Part shown: piece after piece, positions 38,201 through 52,000 of the stretch
Layout: every line of letters begins with the position of its first letter
Position numbering within the stretch: position 1 is the first letter of the stretch
Assembly (NCBI GenBank): GCA_963514095.1
Contig: OY741284.1
Span: 12,488,335-12,552,334, forward strand
Source of the DNA: Eutrigla gurnardus
Lineage: Eukaryota; Chordata; Actinopteri; Perciformes; Triglidae
DNA: 64,000 nucleotides
Reading direction: 5' to 3'
Made by a program: the position numbers and the translations under genes
Notes under the pieces: generated by a model
Databases searched by the model: none
Told to the model about the DNA's origin: nothing
Seen by the model: the letters and a program-made list of their open reading frames with translations, nothing else

Positions 38201-40158
38201 GAAAACCCAACACATTTGACATGCTAACACAATGCTAACATGGCAGCCGTAGAGGAAAAAAAGGGGTTAGCGGTTAAGCGGCTATGGTGCCCTTCAATAC
38301 AAAGATTTAAAGCGAGACGAAAACTTTTTTTTTTTTGTTTGAAAGAGGAAGTAACACATTTTCCCCTTACGAATTTGAGGTTGAATTAATTAGCAATAAT
38401 ATGCACTCACTTCAATAAGTCCAGGGTCTGGTATGACCAGTTAGCATATGCAGGCTAATTAACTTACAAACTTTAAATAGATACGTTTTTTTTCTCCATT
38501 TGTGCTGCTGTTAGTGTCGTTTCAGCATTTAGTGTTATTCCATAATTGTCACTTGGCTGCAGTAGCTGCTGTTTAGCGAGGTCTTTAAAGAGAGACATGT
38601 ACTCTGGTTGGTTAGCTAGCAGCGCATAAGTACAACGTCTCCACATAACCGCTAAATAACAGCAAAAAATAGGTTACTTGGTTACTTTTACTTAGTTTTG
38701 AGCCTGACTGGATGGCGTTACCACACCAGGAAGAGTAATGTCATTGCAGTTGTGAATTGTGAATTGTATTTAGTTGCATGAAACACATGTTGACGTCCCA
38801 CTATTTGGTCGTTGTAGAGAATAACTGACCACCTATATTACACCTCATGATTTAATATTTAGTCAAGAACGTATGGATACTTGTTTGAATAATGCCTTGG
38901 ATCTAGCGTTTCTCCCTAAACTGTCAGCACTTAGTGTCTACAACAGGACAAATACTACGATAGCCCCACTGTTTCTTTAAGTAACTTAGCATATGGACCC
39001 AGTATAAGCATCAGTTGTGTAAAACTAAAATGTCTTTATTCCTCAAGCTTTACCAACAAACAGGCATTTATTAATACTCTGCTTGCTACCGTTAAAAAAA
39101 GAAAAAAGAAAAGAAAAGAAGTAGAATTTCAACTGAATCTGTAGTGTGACAGTGACAAGAAAATAACTAAAATTCAGAACAGATAGCCAGTCATAAAACC
39201 GTGGGCTAGCTCCTTGCGCTTACTGTATGTAGTGTGCTGGGTTAACGGTTAAAAATGCTTAATGTCCAAGTGTCCCATTACTTAAAGCATATGCATGTTT
39301 CCACGATACAGACCTGAAATTGTCCTGTATACATGCAGCGAGTCTCCTCTTTCAATCTGTGCAAAAATATAACAAGACTCAAACTCTGGAGCAAATTTAC
39401 AGTCGACCGCAAATGAAGCTAAATATTCCAAAAAAGAGCATTTCCTTTTTTTTCTCTTCTTCTTCTTCTTCTTTAAGAAAATATGAGTGCTAAACTAGGT
39501 TCATTTGAATAAGTAAAAATAAACTAGAGAGCAATAGGGTATGAAAATAGTTAATTTTTTTTTCTCCTCCCGACGAACAATGAAGACACAATGAAGGATC
39601 CGTGGCGACTAAGCCCTCCCTTCAGTCACTGACCAAAAAAAATAGAAAAAGGAAAAAAACATTCAGATCTAAGGTTCAAGTGACAACTTGATGTAAAATT
39701 GCATGTGCTATTCTGGAGACTGGTGGGTGACAGGGAGGCAGCAGATATGAGGGATGGCTGAGTGACAGATGGAGGTGAGTTGGGGACAGGAGGAGGACAA
39801 AGAGATGCAGAGACACGGAAAAAGCAGAATGCAGTTAAAATGAGACACGCAACGTTTTGCTATCAAGAAACGAGATGAAGCCAACAGAAGAGAGACAGAC
39901 GTGATGCAGATAAAGCAACAACAACCTAAGATATGAGAATGACAAACATTTACAGATTAAATGAGGTATTGCACAGATTAAGAAAAAAAAAAAAAAAAAA
40001 AAAAAAGCATAAAGGCAACAAAAATATACAGCAAATTGATAGAACATTTACATTTAGAATTTTTGAAAAAAGACAAGAACTATAAGGTCCTAATCATCCA
40101 CGGGTTGGAGAGAGGAGAAAAAAAAAAAAGAAAAGAAAAAAAGAGAAACAAAATATCG
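35227..40158. other. Convergent intergenic region between lmod2 and wasl
   Basis: About 4.9 kb containing the 3' untranslated regions of two genes that point toward each other. The right part (from about 39,000) is rich in A-runs and is probably wasl 3' UTR. A 208-codon frame at 37,535-38,161 shows no family features. A poly-A tract lies at 39,981-40,005. No coding exon is supported. Confidence 0.5.
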
Positions 40159-43100
40159 CTAGTCCTCCCATTCATCGTCATCCTCAAAGTCCTCCTCATC
40201 TTCGTCGTCATCGTCCTCATCTGTGGAAGAGAAGAAGTTCACGTGGAGTGTACTAAAAAAACGGCTGAAATTATGGCATTTTTTGAAGCACTTTGGTAGC
40301 AAGGTATAAATGTCTGATATTGTTTCTTTAAATCAATTTTAAGGGAAGAAATGTTCCCTCCAGAGGCTTAAAATGAAAAAAAAAAAGTGTCGAAAGTCTA
40401 ATTTATATTCTGGCAAAAGTGTGTCATCTAACAATTTCTGGGTGTCAAGCAACTGCTCCATGTTTTCAATGTTAATCAAATAAAATAATATGAGTAGATG
40501 GTGAATGTGTACCTGAAGAGTGAATAGCCTTGCTCCGTTTCTGCATCACCTCCATCAGGGCCCCGACGATGCCCGCCGAGGGAGTCGGGGTGGAGGGGGT
40601 CGAGTCTGAATTTTCATCCCTCTGTAAAAGGAGAGGGCATGAGTACGAGTTGAAGCACAGGATGAAGATGAATACATATTTGACTGAATGAGCACTGACT
40701 GGTTTGAGTTGGATCCCTTGTCGGATTTGGTCCAGAAGTGCGTCTCTGCCGGTGTTGGTGGACACCGGCCTCTCTTTCTGTTCCACCTTCTTCAGCTGGT
40801 GGCCTTCTCTGATCTGACTCAGCAGCGCCGTAGTGCCACTTGAGGACACACTGTCCCCTCCATTAGCCTCCGTGGGCAGCATGGGAGCAGGGGGTGGAGG
40901 GCCAGGGGGCGGGGGTGGTGGAGGGGGAGGAGGTGGCGCTCCGGCACTGGAGGGAGTTGAGAATGAGGGTGGAGGAGGTGGCGGGGGAGGGGCCACGGAA
41001 ATTGAGGCATGGGCTGGTGGAGGGGGAGGCGGGAGAGCGCCCCGGCTGGGCCGGGGAGGCGGTGGAGCGGACATGCCCGGTCGGGATGGAGGGGGAGGAG
41101 GGGGTGCAGAGATGGGAGCTCTGGTGGGGGGAGGAGGTGGCGGGGCACCTCGCCCCCTGGCAGGAGGAGGGGGAGGAGGGGCTGAGCTGTGGTGTGGGGG
41201 TGGGGGAGGAGGGCCGCCTCTGGATGGAGGAGGTGGAGGGGCTGGAGAGGAGGAAATAAAAAAAAGTTTAAAAAGTTTTAGCTTCTGAAATCATCATTAC
41301 ACATCACTCAAGAGTTCACACTGCAGCCTCAACGAACATCCAGATTTCATTTAATGTTTTATTTTTTTACATTTTAGCCATGAAATATTTTCATTAAAGG
41401 AGAGACAGAAGACCTGGATGGTTTCACAGCACATCTGTGGAAAACACTCATCAGCTTCCCAATTCTTGCCAGTCAATGCATCATGCAGTTATATAATCAA
41501 GCCACTGGGGGCAGCCATCTCCATGTAAGTGTTAATCTCGCTATTTAGAACGGTGGTAATGCTCATTCTAGTGTCTCCAGTTGTTTTCATGAATCAGCTA
41601 ATGATGAAAACATCCAGCTCAAGTACAAACCGGCGCAAAAGAGCAAAATCCACACACGCTAGGACTGAAATCTTAGTCCAAATTGACATGCACAGATACC
41701 TACCACTCCACCTGGGCGGACCTGGGGATTAAACCACACTGGTTAGATTGTCTTAAACTGACAATCACCTTTATAATGTATTTAACATGGTTAAGATTCC
41801 TGCAAAAGCAAATATAGTGAAGTTTACTGTGGACCGTTGTCAAGCAAAAGTACTACAAATGTACTACTATGGCAGTAAACCATTTCCCAACAGCACATCC
41901 GCCTCACCTTGTCTCCGTAGCTCATTTTTGACAGCTTCTACGCCTCCTTTCTTCTCAATGAAGTCGTAGATGACCTTGGAGGTCTCCTTGTCCTTCAGCT
42001 GAGCCTCAGAGATGCCACACATATCAAAGAGATTCTTCAGCTCTGGGTCCAAGTTGTTCAACTGAAGAAGGAAAACAGGATTTCAACATCTTGGGTTTTT
42101 TGTACAGATCGATTACAAAAAGGTGTTTGATTTCATAAAATGAGGGAGATCTAACTGATAATTCTCCTTGGTGTGGCTTACATGTGCTCATGTATTACGT
42201 TCCTGCACATGCATAATCTCACGCACTACATGTTAAGATGTGTGATGCCATTTCACTGGATTTAAAATGCATTTAAGAGCTTTGCAGCTCAGTAACACAT
42301 TACGTGGTTCAGTTAGGATTAAAAAGAAACATTGATTTTTGAAGAACGAATGTTACACAGTTTAACACTAGCGGTTAGAAATCTATTCATCCAATCAACT
42401 GGTTTAACCGGGGAAGAATGTGATAAGTATTTTAAACATTTGTGAAAAACTATCAGATGTGAAGAAATCTGAGACCATGATATGAGCCGTTGTGCTGCCA
42501 CCTGGTGGTGTGGAGTGACATAGTGCCACTCGGGAAGAAAATAGTTCCAGATTTGAATACACGTTGAAACAGGTCTCTAACCATCACTTATTACAAAAGT
42601 GAGATAATAAAGAGAAATTATAAAACTGGTTATTTAATTGTGTCACATGCAGGTGCAGTTACTGCTCTTGGCAGATAATGATCCTCATCTTCAGATTTTG
42701 TTATAATACTTATTTCCTGCCACGACAACTGGTCCCTGCTCATGTCTGTTGTAAAAAGATAACAAATTCAGCATTTCTTGCTCATTTATGAGACTAATTT
42801 GTGCTCCAGCTCTAAGCCTGACAGTTTGAGAGGTGCGCAAGATTTATTCTACCGACGTCATAAGTCCTTGAAAGCATTAACTTATGAAACCAAATCATCT
42901 GAATTCCATCTCTTTCATTTACCGACAGGGTAAATCCTTCTGACCTGCATGAGCTCATACTCATCATCCAGAATCCAGCATAATTACTGATGATGCTTTT
43001 TGGGAACGAGTCCACGGATTATGCAGATGCAGGTTGATTCTCTTCCCTCCAAAATCTCCTTGTGTAACACTCCTGATAACATGGCCACGCAGCTCGGCTT

Positions 43101-46100
43101 AATATCATAGCGCCGATATTCAATTTTGAAAAACCTCTCTGAAGGGAGGGATGTGTCACTGACAAACAGATGAACTCGGGGACAAGTTTTAAGAATATCT
43201 AGAGGTCACCCACTCCGCCGTGGGGAGAGAAATTCACACCAACAAGTGCACACATCAGCATGACATTGGTGTATTGACTCACATCGAAACCTGTATTTGG
43301 ATCCCATCCTACATGCCCAATGTGCCTGTGAGAGAAGCAAAGGAGAGAGCATGTGAGATCACATAAAAGTAAAAAAAAAGAAAAGATATGGACAGTACAT
43401 TTCCCACAAAAAAAAAGAAGATACGGTTCGATAACTGCAAAAAACACATTGGCCCACCGTTAACCTGCAGTATCTAATAAAAGACTATGAAAGCTGCCAG
43501 TGACTATTCCTGAAAGCACGGCACAGATTTTCATACTACACACTGTATAGGATAGGATTCTGAATAAAGACAGCCCGGATTAAAAGCTCCGGATTCCCCA
43601 GTACTTATATGGACGAGTGGGACAAATTAGTCTGGGCCAGCATGTCATGAGAAGCGTGTCTACAATAAACTCAAAGACCCCTTAGTCATGAAGTCGTTAT
43701 AGGTCATATCCACATATGTTTAAACTGGATCTTAATCTGTATGGAATCACATGAGCAAGAGACAATCATACTGTCTGAATGCCTTTGAGCTCGCAGGATG
43801 GTTCAAATTGACATGTGCGTGTGTTTTACAGTTCCAAGTGGATGACGACGACGGTTTATTTGCCACGTGAAACGAACCCCGCCCCGCTAACGCCTCTGCT
43901 GACTCACTGGAAGTTGCTCGGTGTGCCGATGTCCGCCTTGGTCAGTCTCTTCTTCTTCGCCTTGCCCTTCTTCTCCCTCTTTTGGAAGGACGAGTGCACG
44001 ATGTTGTTCACCTGGGAGTTGTTATGGTAACGCTGAATATTGCTGATCTCTGGGTTTTTGATGTCGACGGTAGCCATGGGCAACGTCGGGCCTTGAAAAT
44101 GACGAGACAACAAAGTTACAGTTAACGTAGAAATACAGCACGCAGAATGCATAGAAGAGAACATTTTTGTTTTGTGGATTCATTACATCCCACGGAGTAT
44201 GAGAGCTTTTTAAATATTGAAAGCATATAAATATTTAAATGAAAAGGGGGTGTCTGGCAATTGTGACAAAAAAAAATGACCTTGGGTCCAGGTTGAAAAC
44301 TAAACATCTTTTCTGAGCCGGCGGTTATGTAACCCATTATTTAATAGCTACAGACTTTGTTTGGCACGGAGTAATCAGACTCTTGGATTTGGGTTTGTGG
44401 GTGTGAAAAGGGAAAATGTGGGATTATAGCATTATCTAATTATAGTTATTTGACCTAAATTACACAAGTGGTTATTATATTTCACAATTTCTGCAGTTGT
44501 TTCTGTTAATGTGCCAGTTTAGCCATTTTGGCTCATTTTCAACTGTAGTCCCGGGGCAGGTGTAATGACCTACCAAAGACACATGACATGCATTAAGACC
44601 ATAAGACATTACTTAAGAGTTTAAGACCAACACGAAACAAAAGATTATTACCACAACTTACAATGTCCTTGCTGCATAAAAGGTTGGAATCTATTGTAAA
44701 ACTCTCCTCTTCAAATTACATTAATTCTGCAGCGAGTTCACATTTACATGTCAACCCATCATCCACACTGTCAGCTATGTAAATAGATACTTTTATTTAC
44801 CTAATCCTTAGTTTAACCAAGCCATTATTAAAATGTTAATCTCAATAAGGCCTGGCTTTGGGCAGCACTGGAACACAGTTACCAGACTAACAACATTAAA
44901 TGGATAAAACAAATATCTTTGGGCAACAATCACATTCCATTTTATCTGCAATAATGAAGAACAATTTGTGCGTTTACATATCATGTAAAGAAGATAGATT
45001 TGTTTGTGTACATAAGTACACGGTAACGTGGACGAGCAACCACACTGAGCAAACAGTAACTCCAACATGCAGTCACAGATACCTTTAACGCTCTCACTAC
45101 AGGGACTTTTGGCCGTTTTGCTGGGCGAAGGTGAGGCTGAACGGCTGCGTCGCCTCCTCACCCGGTCCCAAATACACCCACTATCCCTTGATCTGCACGT
45201 GCTCATACCGACACCGAGCAGCATTTTGCCGACCAAGTTGTGCACTTGCTCTTCGGGGGATATGGAGAGCCGGGCGGCCGGGTCGGAGATGGATGGGTAC
45301 AGTTCGTCCTGAGGGAGAACCAGGCAGTGTAAAGAGGTCAGGCAGCTCCCTGAGCTCAAACCTCCACCCCCTACTGATGCTGCTCCTCCTCCATTGCCCT
45401 CACAATTAAGTTCCTCAGAGGGAGCAGACAGGAAGGTGGTGCAGAACATCATCCTTGCAGCTGACTGGGCATGAGCAATACGGTGAGAACAAGCCACACC
45501 AAGGGAGATTCTAGTAGAAACAAATGATTTGAATGCAGATTTGTGGTTCAGAAACAGCCTAGAGAGATCCGAGGTATTTTTCCTCAGTTAAGAAAGAAAT
45601 GTTGTCCGTTGGGAGCATCAGATCCAGGAGGTTCTCATCCCAAACATGGGCAGACTCTTAAGTATGACTTTGTAAGCAGGTAAAAAGCAAAATCCACTTT
45701 CCAATTTGATTCCAGTCTTCTCAGGAAAAAGGTTTCATTGCTAAAAAGCCATGATGATCCCAAAGGTTTCCAGCGCACGACCATAACACCAGCACAGAAA
45801 ATAAGCCAACTTGTGATGGACTCGGTGCAACCGTCTGCATTTACTGATGTAATATCCTCATCAGACATCCGGTGGCGTTCCCACGCATACTGTCTGAGCT
45901 GTGAAGGCAGAGATCCAGCAATGCCATCAGAAGCAGGAAAAGCCAGCCAACAGCCAAAGTTTACTCTTCCTGCAACATTCCCTCCATCACAGCAACAGTT
46001 TCCTTCTATGCAAATCCAACAAAATTTCTGCACCCGAGCTTTAGCCGTCTGTCTGAGCTCTGCATATTCCGTATCTGTTTTGCAATAATTTTCTATTCCC

Positions 46101-48932
46101 CTGACTTTCCATCTCAGCGGGGAGCGCCGTCAGATTATCTTGCTCGGATTGGCTCCCTGCAAACATCTCTCCGCCCACCTCCACTACCATCCCCTTCCCC
46201 TCACTGCAAAACACACACAGGGATCTAATCCCAGCAAATCATTCTGGACTTAGTGCTTGATTTTACGTAACCATTAAAACCCATCCGTGCATAATCCCAC
46301 GTTAATCTCAGGGGTTTCTAAACCATGATGAATCTGCATGGTGAGGAGTAGAGAGCGAGAGAAGGAGGGAGAAACGAAGAAAATGGCAGATTATGAGGAG
46401 CAAGATGGGGGCAAAGAGCGCTGGAAAGGGCAGCGGGAGAAAAGGGCAGAACAGATGGAAAAGCATAACCAGACTGGAGATGACAGACAGAGCTATGAAT
46501 CAGTGATGGGAAGAGAGACTAAAACAGATGGAGATGGAGAGAAGATATTCCTGTGGGAGAACATGGATGACTTCCTCTGGAAAGGAACCAATTCACACAC
46601 ACAAGATGCACTTATTCAGAAACTGAATGAACCATGCAAGACACATCCAGGATAGAAACTGGGATAAAAACTTGAGCACGGCAGCATAATTGGGCGCTGG
46701 TAAATGGAACACTACCCTTTTTTGATAACTTGTCCTTTTAATTCACCTTTTAGTGGCAGATCTTAATTATATATTCTCTACTTAACAGAATAACAACATA
46801 GAGCCAAAAATAAACCTGAATTATTGGCCCAACTGCCATCCTCAAATGGTTTATCGTAAAGCTCGGTTACATGGTTGTCAAGGTACGTCATGCATGACGC
46901 AACATATATGGCATCTGCCCAAACATTGCCCGGAAAAGAATCCACAGGCCCAAAGCCGTTAAACTGCCCCAAAACCAAAAAGTGTCATATTTATGGAGCA
47001 AAGACCTCTGCAAGGCTGCACACACACGATGTCTTACTAGAAAATGTGAATACGTAGTTTGTTGACAATAATAATAGGTAGTAAAATATGAAATGCTACA
47101 GTACAACGTTAGGGAAAGGAACATACACAAGTAGGCGAGTAACACAAACATCTCATATACCAAATGGGCTGACGAAAACATTGCCAATACTGTCAGACGC
47201 AGGTCTGACACTGGTTTTACGCTACTCTGTTCATTTCTGCAGTGATCGACAGGAAACAGTGGGGGAACATACCATTCGCAGGGTCGCGTCTCTTCTCTGT
47301 GAACACACAGACAAATGCAATTATTACAATCCCGTGTAGTGGATAGGCGTGGGTTGTGTTAGTGAGAGGCGAACGTGTGTCAGAGCGCAGGCGTACATAG
47401 AAAGGAGAGTATTGGTTTGTAAGGGCGTGCTCAGCAGGATTGTGCATGTGCCGCACACAATGGAAAGTTCTTTGGGAAAGATTGCCAAGCAGAGTGTTCG
47501 GTTAGCGTGTTCAGGAGACGTAAATCGGACATTCTTATATAAAACACACACAACTGCTATTATTATATCCACACATACATTCAATATGCTCACCTTTCTT
47601 TATAGAACTATAAATAATATAAACACTAACACACACATACACACTGCATAATACGGATAGTTTTATCAAAAGGTCAAAGAGAAAAGCCTTGTAGAAAAGC
47701 TAAGGCACCCAATGCAGAGGGCTGAACGGGACAAGATGAAAGAATGATCCATATGAAGGGTCAGGAAGTAACCCGAAGAAGAGGAAGCGGGAAAACCGAC
47801 GGTCTTAATCAAGCAAGTGAGGATGAAAGTTAAGGACTGGGAGTTTAAGGTTTAAGGTTGTGGCTTTGCAATGGTGTTTTCAATGGAATCTGAGAGCCTG
47901 TTTCAACATTCATGTATCATTTCCTTATACAGATAGTGTTAAGCACACGTTGTTCAACAACACACTTCTTGAGTGCTATTAACAGTAAATATTATACCCA
48001 TGAGGCATGAAGTCCTTCTCTCAGCAGATCAGTTCTTTTGCTCATTTCAACCTGAAACGGTAGTGCCCCCCTTGGGCCAGTCAGCATATTTGTTCAAATC
48101 CCCGAGTGCACTGTTGTGAAGCAGCCCTGAGGTTTTGGTAAAAAATTTGAGTAATAAAAAGGCGTTTGAGTAATCGGAAACATTTGAAAGAAAACCGATC
48201 CATAGTCCTTGCCCTAACTGTAAGTAGTGACAAATGCACAAAGAGACAAATGTTTTCTTGCAGCATAGATATTTTGTACAAAGATCTTTGAACGGTCAGC
48301 AAATAGATTGGATTATTATGGGACCAGTTGTTAACAGATGTTTAATCTCTCCATTTCCATTTGAGTACCTTGATGACTCTGAAAACATTGAGATGTGTTA
48401 TCAGATGTTGTAAGAAGTGGGAAGAGATTGCAGTAGGTTCAGAAGAAGAAGGTGGACACGGGCAAAAAGACCTTAACCCAATTCAATACATGACTTTTGC
48501 TCATGTATTGATATTAAGGCATTTTTGCACAGTTTGTAAGGTTTGTAAAATGAAAAAAATGACATGTTTAGTAGAATCTAATTTGATTTTATGCTCAAAC
48601 TAGTCAAACAAAGTCAGATATGTTGCACCTTTTAAAGCAACACAAACTAAAGCAAAGACAGAAGCAGACTATATTCATTATTTTGAAACCCTTCTGCATA
48701 TCTGCGTTGATTTGCAATAAAATGGATTATTTTCAACACAAGATATCAATTTGCTAATCATGTCATTTTTTTCTGGGAGGTTAGGTCAGTAGGTAAGTTT
48801 GTAGGCAAGTTGGCAGCAGCAGTAAGTTGGTACCAGTTTTCCTCTGTCTTCTCCCAAGTAGCTCTGTCATTTGGCTACGGAAACGCTTGGTCTCCTCCTC
48901 ACTGGCAAAGTTCAGACCCACTTGGCATGTCT

Positions 48933-49001
<69 letters not shown>

Positions 49002-52000
49002 CAAAACTTTGTAAAAATCCCATTCATCTACATTTGAAAGTCAATTTTTTTTTCTTGTAAAGTAGTACCAACTACCCACCTAAACACCCTAAATGCCATG
49101 ACTGATTATCCAAACTGTGATGCTCACACAGTCCCAGCCTTATCATCACAATCAGCTGTCCCACATACCTCATGGTCTGCTGGAGTCTGAGCCACTGTAC
49201 ACACCAGCTCAGATGTTTGCTCCAAAAGGCAAAGGCATCTCATGTCACATATAAAGAAGTGCTATATATGTGACATAAAGTCAGGATTTCTTTAACCAAT
49301 GATGTTTGAGGCTACAAGATGAAACCGGTTCGTTTTGTTCTTCTTGTGGCTTGTTTTTTTAAACAGAATCTTTAGCTCTTTAGCAAACAGACTTATGCAC
49401 ACCTATATTGTTGAACAAAAACATCTCCATAAATCAACAAGAGTTTCAATTAGTGGTGGGTGTTGCAAACTGGTTCTGAATTCAAAGCTGAAATCAAATA
49501 TACGAAGATGCTATTTGTTTTGTCGATTCCTGAAAGCACAAGTCGGACCTATGAGACCCATTAGGAATTTGTCGCTGCAGGTATGTAGTGTTTACATGGC
49601 AAGAAACAAGACTTGTGAAAATGTGAGTGCTGATGTAGAGAACAGAGGATCACAAACAAAACAAAAAGCTGCAGAGAGGGAAACTCACATCTCCGGGAAA
49701 CGAGATGAAGTAAGGCTTGGGAAGGTAGATGCTGAAGTTGTTGTACAGCTCCTGTTCAAACATTATCCTACCATCCTGTAGAAAACACAAAGGCATAGTT
49801 GAATGAATACGTAGCACTCAGTTAGTATAACGCCCAACAGATTTCATTGTGCGGCTATTAAAATAAAAGGTCGTCATGAATATCAAATGGCGGTCCACCA
49901 CCAGAACCATCGTCTGCCACTATCTACTAGTCATGAACCACAATGATGAGAATCATTTACTTACCTTGATCTCCAAGACCCTGATAAAGTAGGACCGCTG
50001 GGGGTTGTCTTTGACCAGACAGGCCACCCCGCAGCATCTCTTGTTCCAGCTGGAGTTTCTATCTGCTGTGAACACCTGGACCACCGCTGCACACAATGAC
50101 TGGAGGGAGAGAGAGGGAGGGGAAAGTATAATTAATCCTGTCTTAATGGATCCTACTTAAGCATAAGGCATTTTCAGAGCAATGCAAGTGTATCTGACAG
50201 GATGTTTAACCCAGCACACACAAGTTGGTAATGTAATTAAATGTATACTTTATATGGTTGAGTGATTGGATCAATAAATCCGCAATTGGATGAGTACATC
50301 TGTTGGTTATGTTGTACGGTGCTTTTCATTTTATAATTAATTTGCTCATTTATTATTATTTCATTGCCTCCGAAGAACGAGAGCTGCTTGGCATGCAGAA
50401 ATAATTTTACATCGTAGAGATTGATTCCTATCAAGCTGATGAACGGATCAGATACACAGATACTGTGTATATACAGAGTCACAGAGTAGGTGACCATGAC
50501 TTATGTACAGGTCCTCAGTGCCAGACCATCTTTAAGGGGTTTCCAAATGGTAAAATGGCTCTTGGAGGATCCAAAATTAAAGCTGCAGAAAATCAGTTCA
50601 GCAATGACATAACCCAAAACCCAATGTCCTGCAGGAACTACCATGACGATGCATGAATCTGTATCAAAATGCCGTGTGCTTCCCAGCTGCAGTCTCAGAG
50701 AGATATGTAAAGATATGCAACAATGAAGGGAGATTAATGATGTGGTAATGTTGATCCGTACAGACGGATGGTTACTTCCTTGAGTTGCCACGGGTCCGTC
50801 AGCTAAACTGCCCGAGCCTGAGTCAGAACTGAAGCCAAAAAGCAAACACAAGCTACGACCCACGCCTGAAATTTGAGTGTGTGTGTGTGTGATGGGCAGC
50901 ATGAAAATATATAACCATCGACAGAGTGACAGTGACTCTGTGGGGGGTCAAGTTGCTCTGCCCTGTAGTTGTCAGAAAGGAGTCCATCAATGCTAAATGA
51001 ATGACAAGCAGCACAGAAATATGACTGTGAGAAGTGACTCATCCACTAGACAGAGCTGAAATCAAGCAGTGGGAGGAAATGAGCCTTCAGGGACGAGATC
51101 GATCAAAATTAAGTCCCCATTACAGAACACAGAATTATAAAAATCTGTTTTAGGAGACAGTTTATCTTGTTTGACACGGGTGACGGCAGGTGTGGACATG
51201 AATAAGGCCCAGATGCCACCCTCAACTTTGGTTGCACGCTGGCTTTACTCTTGTCATGTATTAAGAATATTGCAAGCCTAGTCTAAAGAGCCTGAAATCC
51301 CTTAAGGATCCACATTATATGAAGACTGAGCCCACACACACACACACCCAATGCTTGGCTTAATGACATGGGGAAATTAAGTATGAGAGGCATCTCAGCA
51401 CTTTTTTCATGCAGCATCCTCCATGTAAAGTCTGAGACTAAACTGCATGCACATGCACCCTGAGGAGCAGCACACCTGCAGCACACACACAGACACGTCC
51501 TTGATCACAAGACCACATCAGACCCCCGCTGGTTTTACATGTTGCTGCAGGGGTTCTCTCACACCGAGGGATCCCCTGTCGCCGTCATTACCACACAGAT
51601 GAAAGCATCAGCGTCAATGAGGGAAATGCCTGCTGATGTTTGGGGCCTTTTCAACACAGTAGTTCCAGGAATTACCGCATACTTCAAGAAAACATACATA
51701 GCCCTTGTGTTGCAAGTACTTATATGCTGATACAGAGTGCTGAATAAAACCATTGTGGTTCCAACACCAACTTTGAAAACATTTTGTTCATATCTGTTTT
51801 CCAGGTAGAAACAAAGCAGAGTTTACAGTAGGGATGTTAATAATAAAGCATTTAACCGTGTTATTAGTTAAACAGTTAAAAGAAATATAAAAAATTCAAA
51901 AAGTTAAGCAAAACTCAAGAGGAGCAGCTTGTCACTTAAAGAAGAATAGCACTGCTCCACCTTAAAAGGCCAGTCCACCTTAAGTGCACTGCAGCCGGAG

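Noticed and set aside
40833..41288. 151-codon plus-strand Gly-rich frame
   Set aside because: Antisense of the wasl polyproline exon.
46778..47211. Minus-strand frames in wasl intron 4
   Set aside because: Some protein-like composition, but no recognisable family, no consistent splice sites and overlapping alternative frames; not strong enough to call.
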